From: Diatrype stigma
Taxonomy: Eukaryota > Ascomycota > Sordariomycetes > Xylariales > Diatrypaceae
DNA: 64,000 nt
NCBI GenBank assembly: GCA_022225965.2
Contig: JAKJXP020000042.1
Span: 248,001-312,000 of the forward strand
Direction of reading: 5' to 3'
Part shown: positions 1 to 10,501 of the stretch, piece by piece
Numbering within the stretch: the first letter of the stretch is position 1
Layout of the letters: the number at the start of each line of letters is the position of its first letter
Notes under the pieces: model-generated
The model's database searches: none
Seen by the model: the letters and a program-made list of their open reading frames with translations, nothing else
What the model was told of the DNA's origin: nothing
Program-made: the position numbers and the translations under genes

Positions 1-380
1 TTTTTTGTGACCTTCCTGGTCTCGTAACATCATAGTCGTAACCGCAAACTACCCGATTTGCATTTGCTATCACTCAAAGTCGTTGGAAGTGTCGGTGACC
101 ATGAACGACACTGCTCACTCACCGTGTTGCATATATGAAGATTGGCTGTTATTCATATAAGTGGCTTCAGAGCAACGACCCTGTTGATGGCTTGAAATTT
201 TTGGAAAGGCCAGAATTTCAAAGGAATGTTCGTATTTCATAAACTCATTACCGCGGTATCTACTAGTTACATAATAAAGGTGGTGTAGCTCAGCGCTTAC
301 ATGTCATTCCCGTAGTATTAACTTCCAATCCCTTAAATTATATACAATTACCCCCTCCATTGACAGCGAGCGGAGCTCAA
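1..380. other. Left-edge spacer, no gene seen
   Basis: AT-leaning sequence with no convincing coding frame, tRNA or repeat. It is the downstream flank of the minus-strand gene that ends at 381 and probably carries its 3' untranslated region. Confidence 0.5.
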
Positions 381-2050
381 TCAATAGTCCTTCCGGTCCA
401 GCTTGCCCTGCAGCCGTCCATCGTCCAGAAGACTCCCCCACATGGCGGCCTCGAATAGGTGGTTTACCTGCCAGGCGTGGTGGCCGGCATGGGCCGTCAA
501 CCAGGTCGTCTCCAGTATCAGGCCGTAGTGGAAAGCCTTGGCCATTATCTCGCGGAGGTCCGAGGCGATCCTCTCCTCGCGGCACTGGTCCACGACCTGG
601 CCCTTGACATACTCCAGCGGTGCCGTCGCGAGGCTTCGCCAGAGCTCGGCGAGGATGTCCTTTTGCTCGTGGTTGTTGACAAGCCTCTCGACCGCATCGC
701 AGGGATCGCCTCCGTTGCAGGCGTTTTGCAAGGGACGGCTGAAGCCGGTAGTGTGCAGCTTCTCGTCGAAGACTTCGTCGAAGTCTCCCTCCCTCTGCTC
801 TGTGGGCGTCTTGCGCGCCTTCGGGTACCCCAGCAACGCTCGCCGGCAGAAGCTGTGCCGGTCGTTCTGAATGTGCCATGTGTATAGCGTCGCACACACT
901 ATAGTATCTTGCGTTAGTTTATTTTCTTCTAGAGGGCGGAGGGGGGAGGCAAGTTCTTACTCCTCGCTACCGGCTCCATCCATCTCTCAATAAACATTCG
1001 CCCTCCCGTGTGGGCATACGCATCATATACCCGTAATAATGCCTCTTCTGACACTATTCCGGTCGAAGCTATATCGTCCGTGTTGAGGAAGGCGTTCATG
1101 ACTTCGGAATTGTTCAGGTCCGAGCCGACATCGACGACGTCGGTTCCCGGCGAGCTGAAAATCATGTCGCTCATCACCCCAGCCGGATCAAACCCACGGG
1201 CGATGCTCTCGGCGGACATCCCCATCAGACTACTCTCGGAGAAGAACACGGTCTGGGCCGTACGTCGGTCAAGCCTCGCCGCCTTGTTTGTCACCTTGTG
1301 CTTGTTCTTGACCTCGAGGTCGATTTTGCCCCTGATATACCTCATCCCGATGTCCACGCCGGCCCTGCGCTCTGGCCCGCCGGGGGTCTTCAGGGCGTGG
1401 GGATCGCGCCCATACAACTTTATCAGCGCCTCAAACTCCGGAAATACCTTGTGGTAGCTATGCTCGTAGTAGAAGACCATGTCGGTGCAGTAATTCGAGT
1501 ACAGCGTCCGCGCGTCGTAAGCCCCGATCAGCATGTTCGCCATGCCGCAGCCGAAGATACCCCCGTTCGTAACGAGAGGCTCGGGCCATTGCTCTGCGCC
1601 AAACCACTGGATCACCTCCGGGGACGCTTTCGTGATGCCCTCGCCCTTGGACGGGAGCACGCGGCCGGCTGCAATCTGCTCATCCTTCCACCTCTGGAGG
1701 CCGTCGGAGAGGCGCAGCTCCGACAAATGCTGCGATGGGGAGGAGCTCGAGAAGTCTTGGAGCTCTTCGAACACGGTTGAGATGTATTTCTGAGCCTCGG
1801 TCGTGAGACGGTCCAGCGTTTCCAGTTTTCCATCTCCGATCAGAGACCTTGCTTCCTTGTACCCCCGGTGGACTGGAAGCTTTTTGTTCTCCTGGATTTT
1901 GGAAGGAATCTCGCCCCAGAAATAGGGGGGTATGAAGGTGTTCACGAACGAGGTCACCTGGGGCTTGCGAAACGGTGAAATGGTGAGAGGGGGAACGTAA
2001 TCGGGCTCAAGGGGGCCCTCCCCTTTCTGCTGGTGATCGTAGCTTCCCAT
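381..2050 (-). CDS. Unrecognised fungal protein, 535 aa, two exons
   Basis: Exons are 2050..961 and 898..381. The intron (960..899) has donor GTAAGA, a CTAAC branch site and acceptor ATAG, and it joins an interrupted codon cleanly. I start at the first in-frame ATG (2050); the frame is open a little upstream but has no earlier ATG. No signal peptide or clear membrane span is seen, so the product looks soluble. I do not recognise the family. Visible landmarks are a Trp/Pro/Gly/Cys-rich centre (WPEPLVTNGGIFGCGMAN), a conserved-looking acidic stretch (VVDVGSDLNNSEVMNAFLNT) near residues 295-315, and a His/Trp-rich C-terminal part (AHAGHHAWQVNHLFEAAMW). The DVGSD..NSE stretch loosely recalls metal-binding segments of class I terpene synthases, but there is no clear DDxxD, so this is only a hint. 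A CACGTG box lies at 2105-2110, about 55 bp upstream. Confidence 0.7.
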
Positions 2051-3568
2051 TGTTAGTATTAGGGTCTCTTTGGGCGTTGTTATTGTTGTTCGAGTTCCAC
2101 CTCTCACGTGGTAGATAGACAGCCAGACGACGGCTTGTTTTAGCCCCTATGAAGAAAAAATCGAGATAGTTTGGCGTCAGGATACCAACCTGTGCAACGA
2201 ATGACGACCGGCCCCGAAGTCTTATAGTAGTTTACACTTAGTCCAAGGACCTATAATCAATGCAGTAAGAGCATACCCGAGACTCGCTATACACCCATAA
2301 GTTCTGTCTGACCCCTCAACCCCCTCCAGTCTCCCCTTCAGTCAACAGAACCCTGCCGAATACGATGGGGTCCAATGAGTTGGCAGGTACCATTATGGAA
2401 ACGATATGGGAACGGGGAGCTGTAGACTGCGGTGTGAGGCATTCGCGCCATCCACCGCTGATGAGGTCTTGGTTCACACATAACTGGGCCGGCCTGCATG
2501 GTTTGCATGGCTACCCCAGTCGAACTCACGTTTTTCTTGGGATGTTGATATGGGAACTGGGTGTTGGTATAGGAAGTGGATATCTGCATGGTAACGGCCC
2601 TGGATCGTCGGTAGAATTAAAGTAGGATCAACAATACGCAGGGCTTTCCAGGCCCTGTCATGTTCGTCACATTTGACCACTCCGCTGGCGCCGGTCACCA
2701 TTGGACGGAATCCTGGGGTCAACGATCCTTGGTAGCTCTATATCCCACTGTTCTCGACCGCCATCGTCCATCTGAAGCTGAGGGCTAGCTGCCAATCTAT
2801 TCCTCACTAAAGAAAAGGAATTACGACAGTCCTCGGCCCGACCCTAGTCAACGGCACCCGTTGAGCCGGAACGGTCACTACCGTATGGTGTAGTGGCGGT
2901 CAAGGTCTAGTTAGCTCCGCCAAAGCTGGCTGGAAAGCACCCATAAATCTTTCAGATGGAGCGCCAGTTCTTCATTCTGGTCACACTAGCCGTCGAGGGT
3001 CAGATTAACGTCGAGATCTACGATTTACAAGGCCAAGCGCGAGGTATACTAGAAAGACTCTACTGTTATGAGGGCTGCCTCTGTAGTCACAACGAGGCCA
3101 CCCGCCTGAACGAAATTTATATCAATATTCGAGGTGAATACAAAGGAGCTAGGCACGAGATTGGGTAAGCAGTAAAATTGTAGATGCATGGTGAACAGTG
3201 AATACGGAATTTTTTCTACCTAGTTGTAGGGGGCTTGGACAATGCCTGGGTATTGGTTCTAGTAATTAGCTTCGATAGATAACAACAGAGTCCGGCACCT
3301 TGATCACATAGTTAGTATCATCCCAAGTGTATTAGCTATAGCAGTAGTTCATCGGGATCACGAAAATACGGGCCAGGCAGCACATGCATAACAGGGATTC
3401 GAGAGCAATCTTTATTTACATAGTAAGTGACTGCATATTATGCAGTCAACCCTTAGCTTGATATCAGATAAGTTTCTGGTCAGGCGGTGTCCATCAGTAT
3501 GTCCATCAGTATAAAAGCATAACCGATGTTCAATATAAATGATGAGTAAGTCGACTGGTCGATAATAC

Positions 3569-3587
3569 TACTACGTATTACGTAGTA
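3569..3587. repeat. Perfect inverted repeat, 9-bp arms
   Basis: Arms TACTACGTA and TACGTAGTA are separated by one base. It could form a small cruciform or be a dimeric protein-binding site. No function can be assigned. Confidence 0.5.
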
Positions 3588-4230
3588 CTCGTAGCATAGT
3601 GTCCCGGGACAATAAGATTCATTCCCTGTGTCCGCCAACAGCGGCACACCCCTTTTGTTGACCTTGTCTATCAAATGCTCCATATCCCTGGTCCTGGGCC
3701 CTTGCCATTATAGGACACCACTCCGCGCCTAACAGCTAATATGAAGTAGCTTCGTGCTAGACAACGTTTCTACGAACTATAAACACCTGGGAGAGAAATG
3801 AGAAAACTTGGCATCCAGTAATGGTAAAGATCACCGGTGGTATATGCCCCTATCGGTCATCGCCTATGTATGTAACTACTGGATGTGGACGGGTGGAGTT
3901 TGCACGCCTGCTATAAGATAAACCTCACGATCCTCACCATAGCATTATTACCTTCCGCTATACAACGTAGTATTGGGATTTATTGACCCAAACAGGCGGT
4001 ATCTGATGAAGATATTGCCTATTCAGGCACCCGCAGCTTCTCAAGCTCACCCACATATGCATCAACCCGCACCTAATATACCTAATTTTCATGGCTCACT
4101 ATAAGCAGCTACCGGGAAATACCTGACATATCACATACATAAGCACATGCCATGTCTGCTTCATGTATGGTGCGGGTGGTAAATGCTCATGCAAATTGAA
4201 GCTCATGCGCTTGTGTTCGGTCTACCGAAG

Positions 4231-4302
4231 AGGCGCCTAACTAAAGGGCCTAACTAAAGGGCCTAACTAAAAGGCCTAACTAAAGTGTCTAAAGTGTCTA
4301 AG
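4231..4302. repeat. Short tandem repeat GGCCTAACTAAAG
   Basis: Four near-identical 13-14 bp copies of GGCCTAACTAAAG are followed by two shorter TGTCTAAAG-like copies. The array lies about 430 bp upstream of the deformylase start. Whether it matters for promoter function is unknown. Confidence 0.7.
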
Positions 4303-4732
4303 GTGGATCAGCAAAATGTACCGGTAAGGTGAAGAGGGGTGAGATGGGACCGACCTCTGTCGGCGGAGTCCGGAGACCTCACCTATACCTGGTAGTCCTT
4401 GTTATAAGGCCCTGCAGGCCCTGCACCCCTGCCAGCCTATTACTTGAACTCATCGCCTAACGCCTAAGGTGGTATGACTCAGTTCAGTGGGTAACACCTC
4501 GTTCTGTGCATACTTCGATGCGGCTTAGGTGCATTACCAGGTACCTCAGTATGCATCTACTATATTGTGTGGGGCCGATCTTGGTCCGAAGCAGAAACTT
4601 TCCGTCAGCGGAGGCACGTGTTCGTGTTCCTCAACACTGGCCACGAAAGAACAGACCACGAGGGCACCACGAGGGAAAGAATCGAAACGTCTTTCTGTCA
4701 CCGCTACGAGGAGGAAAACCGTGCAAGGTACG

Positions 4733-5584
4733 ATGTCTGGGAACGATCACATCCTCACCCTGTCCTGCCCGGACAAGCCGGGCATCGTGCATGCGGTCAC
4801 CGGCCTCCTGGCGAGCAACGGCCTCAACATCCTGAACCTCCAGCAGTTCTCGGACCCGGTCTCGAACAAGTTCTTCATGAGAGTCCACTTCGGCCATGCC
4901 GAGTCGACCGCCAACCTCGACGAGCCGCTGGGCCGGCTGTCGGCGGAGCTGCAGATGGACCAGTACGACATCCGGCCGGCCGGCAAGAAGCCGCGGGTCC
5001 TGATCATGGTGTCGAAGATCGGCCACTGCCTGAACGACCTGCTCTTCCGGGCCAAGACGAACCAGCTCGGGGTCGAGATCCCGCTCATCGTCTCGAACCA
5101 CCCGGACTTCCGGGCGCTCGCCGAGAGCTACGGGATCGAGTTCCACCACCTGCCCGTGACCAAGGACACCAAGCTGCAGCAGGAGCAGCAGATCCTGGCG
5201 CTGATCCAGCAGCACGGCATCGACCTCGTGGTGCTGGCCCGCTACATGCAGGTGCTCAGCCCGGGCCTGTGCGAGGCCATGAGCGGCAAGATCATCAACA
5301 TCCACCACTCCTTCCTGCCCTCGTTCAAGGGCGCGAAACCCTACCACCAGGCCTTCGACCGCGGCGTCAAGATCATCGGCGCCACCGCCCACTTCGTCAC
5401 GGCGGACCTGGACGAGGGCCCCATCATCGAACAGAGGGTCGCCCGCGTGGACCATAGCCTGAACGCGAAGGAGCTGGTCGAGGAGGGCAGCAACGTCGAG
5501 AGCCAGGTGCTGGCCGCGGCCGTCAAGTGGTGGAGCGAGAAGAGGGTGTTCCTGAACGGGCACAAGACCGTGGTGTTCAACTAA
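4733..5584 (+). CDS. purU: Formyltetrahydrofolate deformylase (PurU-like)
   Basis: Single exon, 283 aa, the usual length for the family. It hydrolyses 10-formyltetrahydrofolate to formate and tetrahydrofolate and so helps balance one-carbon units. An N-terminal ACT regulatory domain (about residues 5-80, starting HILTLSCPDKPGIVHAVTG) is followed by a formyltransferase-type catalytic domain (about 88-275). The catalytic region NIHHSFLPSFKG and the downstream GATAHFVTADLDEGPII supply the Asn, His and Asp typical of formyltransferase-fold enzymes. The ATG at 4733 is chosen because the ACT domain begins four residues later. The frame stays open for about 200 bp upstream but has no other ATG, so an upstream targeting exon cannot be excluded. 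The gene is intronless and GC-rich at third positions, and the family is most familiar from bacteria, but the GC content matches several neighbours. Confidence 0.93.
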   Translation: MSGNDHILTLSCPDKPGIVHAVTGLLASNGLNILNLQQFSDPVSNKFFMRVHFGHAESTANLDEPLGRLSAELQMDQYDIRPAGKKPRVLIMVSKIGHCLNDLLFRAKTNQLGVEIPLIVSNHPDFRALAESYGIEFHHLPVTKDTKLQQEQQILALIQQHGIDLVVLARYMQVLSPGLCEAMSGKIINIHHSFLPSFKGAKPYHQAFDRGVKIIGATAHFVTADLDEGPIIEQRVARVDHSLNAKELVEEGSNVESQVLAAAVKWWSEKRVFLNGHKTVVFN

Positions 5585-8258
5585 CTTGACAGGCGCTAGC
5601 TAGGTCGGCCAGGGTTAGGGGCAACGCGATGGCGGTGAACCACAGATTCGACCAAAGCAAGTCATGAGACCTGGGTGATGATATTGCGGCGCGCTCTACT
5701 ACTAAGGCGCACCCATGCAATCATTACGAACGACCTGTGGCTGCAGGGGCTTTTGATAGAGGAATCACTTGGCTACGGGGTACTACTGCAGTCACTATGT
5801 AGTTATCTTGCGAGGCCACAAGCAGGCATGCAGGCCGGCATGCAACAAGGCAGGCTACGAAAGCATATGAGATCAAAGGAAAAGGTGGTGGCGGTGAACC
5901 AACCAGGGACCAGAGCTGATGGGCGCGTTCCGCCAAGCGTCAACTCCGGAACGGGATGAAGCGCTATACCGCTATTGTTGGCGATGACGTCTCAAGAAGT
6001 GGGCTGTGATGGTAGCTGAGCCTTGCTCGGGTCCTTTCTGGTACGAATAAAGAATAAACGGGAATAGCATAACTAGCAAGCATGTGCATGTATATCAAGA
6101 CGTCTGACATTCCAAGCAAGCACACGCAGCGGCCAATTAAGCGTCAGTGATCCGCATCATGGCATGGATGCATCCTGGGCCAAGCAAACATTGACAGGCA
6201 ACAGGCAACAGGCGAACCTAGACGTTCGGTAATCCCCCCCTGTCCCCATTGCGAGGATGTTTATAATAGAAGTCGATATTCTTGCCCAAAGGACATTGGA
6301 TTGCCCTTGATTGCCATGTGCTGATGAGGCGGTAAGCGTGTAAGCAAGCATGCGCGGGGACTGGGGGGACTAGGGGACCGGGCATCCGGTATGTTATGCA
6401 AGTTGTAAAGCGTGCAACGGCAGTCTAGCGGCCGTGGTGATGCCAGGGGCACCTCGGGAATCATTGCTCTCCAACGCCTGCACGGCGCACCTGCAGGTGT
6501 ACTGGGGAGGATGCAACCTTGGGACTGCGACAGCGTTTTGGATTTGAATTCACGAATTGACTTTGAGTGAAACCGAGGTATTTGATCACCACACCCGGAC
6601 ATCTGAAACCAACATAAAGCTTCACGAATTGCAACTCCTCAGTCCGATTGGTTGAATTGGGATCTGTATTTCAGGGATTCATAAGCACACCTATGCTGTA
6701 AATGCGCATAGAACCAAACCAGCCTTCTGTTGCATCGGCGCTCCTCAGATCTGGAACGGCATCGGGACGGCGGCTTGCAGACCACTCGCCACCTGCAGAC
6801 CTGGGGAAAAGATGGACGACTCTTAATGCTTCCTTTGATTGCTTGAGTGAGTTGATGGTGTATTTATTAGTATGTACTTCTTCGACCGCTATAAGTATAT
6901 CATGAGCTTCTAGATCCCCAAGATCTCCAAGCGTCTCTATAGTCGGATTGAAAGCAGGTTCGAATCGAACCTAACCAAGAGCTTGCTATATTGGGAAGGT
7001 TGGCAGAGATCATGGCAGAGATCAGGAACGATGAAATGATCAAGATGACCTCACCAAGATCTGGAGATGTGCATCCCGTCATTCGGGTGCTCGGGACGAT
7101 AGTTAAACCGTCGTCATCAGCGAAGTAGGTACGGTAGGTACTTACTACTGTAGGTAGCGGCAGTTGCTAATTAGGTAACTTTCGGGCTCTGCCACAGCTG
7201 ACGGACAAGACAGGACTTGCGATGGGCTGAGGGATTGGACAGATTGGCTGATATGAATGGGACCACGATGGCGCAACTGGAGGAAGCGAGGGATATCCGA
7301 TAAACTAAGCCCCCTTAGCTGATCAGTATACACAGCCGAATTCCGTCTCCCGTCGGAACGTTCGTACCTACGCAGGTACACATAAAGTACATAGATGGCA
7401 CAGGTAGGTGGTAAATGGAGTCACTGGGTATATTCCAAATTAAAACCTACATTCTGGCGCATCTGCAAGACATCAGCAGGAAATCGTGCGATGAGAAATT
7501 CCAAAAATTGCAAACCATGCGACTGACCAAACAACAACAAGAACTTCGCAGTCCCGAGTTGTGAAGAGGTAAAAAGGCCCCAGATCCCGATTCGTCCGAG
7601 GCACCCGAAGACGCGGACCCCACAAATTGCCTTTTATAGATATAAGCCACAGAGTCTAGGGGCACTTTTCACTGCCCGATCGGGTAATTCACATGTCGAT
7701 CAGGTGCTGCTCTTCCAATTTGTAGATCTGCAAGGGTGTGTTGGCCACAGCAGACTGGCTCGGCCCTGCTCCTCGCCCTGACGCCCTGCCACTGAGAAGG
7801 CCGTCCCTGCCACCATCCTTCCACCACCCCGGGCCTAGCAGGTCTAGCAGGCCCTAGCAGGGCTTAACAAGCCAATTAGCCCAGCTATTCGGTACATGTA
7901 GTGCTTAACCCCGTACTTCGCAGGTACCTTTCATGCAGCCTTTCCTCCAAGTCCACACCCACACCATATCTATCCCGTACCTATCAGATCTATAACCGCG
8001 GTCTTTGCTTTCCCATCAAGTTATGAACCTCCATTCTTCTTCGATCTTGAACCTTTTTGCGCCGACCTGCCTATCCCCCTGTTGTGCAATAACGAATACT
8101 ACTACCACTAACACTACTGCTATTTCCAACAGAAGCCATAGCTCATTCATAAGCATAAACCTGTCATAAGTGTACTACCGCCACTGTTTTCCTATACTCT
8201 CCGTCGAACCCGAATCCTACTTAGCCTTACCTTTGCTTTGGCGCTGCGCGATCCGACC
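5585..8258. other. Long gene-poor spacer
   Basis: About 2.7 kb between the deformylase and the next gene. No frame has recognisable domain content. It contains near-palindromic AGGTTCGA/TCGAACCT around 6957-6973, GC-rich short direct repeats of CTAGCAGG around 7835-7870, and a pyrimidine-rich leader from about 7930 to 8250 that probably holds the promoter and 5' untranslated region of the following gene. Confidence 0.45.
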
Positions 8259-9191
8259 ATGCCGATACGCATCCCATTTACCCCCTTCGCACGGCGCCCG
8301 GTTGCCACCGCCGAGGTCCATGACGAAAATGAGCGCCCCGGGATGCCGGTATCGAAAGACTCTCACTCAGGTTTCGAAAGAGTAGAGACTACGGGTACCA
8401 AATCGTCGTCCGTGCTAAGCATCCGGACCTCGAGGAACCGTGACAACGGCGATTACAAGATGAGTGGTACGGCTCATGTGATTGCGTCCACTTAAACACT
8501 GAGCCGAGCTAACCCTGGCCGAACTACAGTGGTTAATGACAGTGGAGTTTATTTACCAGTATGAAGCGTCGCACTTGATCCAAATGATAGCCATCTCGCT
8601 TACATGTCCGGCCTAGCCATCACCGTCAGATGAGAAGGGTCTCTGGCCACGACAGCCGGTATCTGCATCGCGATCCTCTATCGATACGCGCAGCAGTATT
8701 GGCGATATTGAACATTTCACTATATCCCGCGAGTCGTTCGATTCCTACCGTCGTTCATTCGTAAGCGCAGCCCAATCATCTACTGCAATTCACAGGACAT
8801 GGCAAGCTAAAGGGAACTCTAGGACATTTCGGCCAGATCTCCGGTTATGACCAACGAGGTCACTCGGCACAGTCTCGACTCGATGCGATTTTCCCGTATG
8901 CCTAGATCGTCCATCCGCGGCAGATCCTTCGATAGAGAGCCCCCGACACCCGAGGAAGCTTTCGAAGATGTCGGATTGAACGACGAGCACCAGAAGCAGC
9001 AGCCACCGAAGAAGAAGGGCTTCTTTGCCAAGTTCGCGGATTCGCAAGAATCTAGCAGCAACTCGCATGCTCACCCCCAGGGGATGTCCAGATTCATCCC
9101 AGGTCGCAAGCGGGCCCAGAGTGGCCAAGGATCGGAGCTGGCCGCTATCGAGAGACCTGCATCCGTAGAGCCAATCGAGGCCCAAGGATGA
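8259..9191 (+). CDS. Conserved fungal Ser/Arg-rich protein of unknown function, 249 aa
   Basis: Four exons: 8259..8466, 8530..8558, 8617..8760 and 8823..9191. Total coding length is 750 nt with consistent phases. The second exon is only 29 nt and restores the run KMSVVNDSGVYLPPSPSDEKG. The protein is hydrophilic, with no signal peptide or membrane span. Several Ser-Phe-Asp repeats (SRESFDSYRRSFDISARSP, then HSLDSMRFSRMPRS and GRSFDREPPTPEEAFEDVG) look like phosphorylation-prone motifs. They are followed by a basic patch PPKKKGFFAKF and a tail SRFIPGRKRAQSGQG. From memory this motif order recurs in uncharacterised filamentous fungal proteins, and I know of no assigned function. The spliced model is well supported because all three introns have canonical GT-AG ends and join conserved-looking sequence. 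Confidence 0.82.
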
Positions 9192-10501
9192 ATGAGGCCT
9201 TTTGTCGCCACAGGCCCATAATGAGGCCTACATCTACACAAAATTACTATGATGGCATGATTCAACGGTGTTCGATCGGTTTGTTTTACGGGTTGTGAAG
9301 GGTTAAAGGGGGCATCATGATATCCCAGCAGTCGCTAGCCCCCCGGTTGGTAGAGATATACCTGGTTTGGTCACTCGCTCTTATGGTGTATGAGCTTCTT
9401 GGACTTCTCGAGTTGTTTTTCAGAGAGGTTACAAGCTGTACGTGCTGGGGCAACGAAGAGATTCGCCCAGCCACAATTTTAATGCAGTTTAGACGGTTCG
9501 GTATATCCGTTACTAGTGGGGACAACCCACGAGTTATTCTTGTATTACTTCATGCCTGGAAAACCAGACCCAGGCGTGTGATGAATGAAAGCAATTCACA
9601 AGGAAGCCGCCCACTATTTTCGCATATGCCCCTTTTATTGCCAGCTATACCAAACATGCTGTAACAAGACGGCAGGACATTGACCCCCTTAAACTTCACT
9701 CAGTCTTGACTTGAATCCCATGCTGACCTAAGCGTCGATATCATACATCGAGTCCTTGTCCTCGGACTTCCATTTCGACCAACTAGCATCATCCCTAACA
9801 AGTGTAATATGTTGCTGTGGCCCGTGGCATTTCATATTGATACTGGTAACGACGTTGCAGTTGGCAAAATGAACAAACCAAAAATCCCGGAGAAATAAAT
9901 AACATGACTACTGATACATGAGATCCGGTGGGAACATGACTACTTTGGCTATTATCTAATGGGTATTACGATATGGAAAGGGGAAACCCCTAGGATCACG
10001 AGGCACTGTCAATCCAGGTATTTCTCATACAAAGTACCAGCAGTTATATAACTTAATAAAGCAGACTTCATGCACCAGCCCCGCCACATGTTGTAATTCA
10101 GGGGGCTGAAGTAAAAGTACCTTTCGTGCATAATTATGTGCGCCCAGCTTATGTATAACAATACATACATACCATGTATGTACAATACAAGGTACCTTGT
10201 GTGAGTTGCTAGCCCCCCTATAACGAACTACCCCTCCAAGGCCCTTGAGCTTCTGTCTTATCGACCCTCGACCCTTGTTATCGATTACAATTTTTCTTAT
10301 ACTGAGGTACCGTGAACTAATCGCACCTACGGCCTGCCATCATTCACAGCATTCACGACGACAATAGCATAACACGATATAGGCCCTCGGTCCTCTTCTT
10401 GCGCTGCATCGTTGCCCCTTTTTCAAGTCTGAAAACAAGGCAAAGAAAGACATACTACCAGCCCACATACATTCAACAGGCGACCAGGCGACGAACGAAC
10501 G
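9192..10501. other. Spacer with low-complexity TACATA/GTACCT sequence
   Basis: No supportable gene. The frame at 9317-9664 has no recognisable motif. The right 300 bp holds short TACATAC and ACCTTG runs and a CT-rich segment before the Acl4-like gene, so it is most likely its promoter and leader. Confidence 0.45.

Larger units (their letters stand above)
2051..4732. other. Long gene-poor spacer
   Basis: About 2.7 kb without a supportable gene. The open frames at 2365-2625 and 2956-3168 have no recognisable motif and look random. The stretch holds a 9-bp perfect inverted repeat at 3569-3587 and a short tandem array at 4231-4300 (listed separately). The right end serves as promoter and leader of the deformylase gene. 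Confidence 0.5.

Noticed and set aside
4631..5563. 310-codon minus-strand frame opposite the deformylase
   Set aside because: Leu/Val/Asp/His-rich shadow of a highly conserved sense gene.
6950..6980. GGTTCGAATC-like T-loop sequence suggesting a second tRNA
   Set aside because: It is part of a short palindrome AGGTTCGA/TCGAACCT with no acceptor, D or anticodon stems around it.
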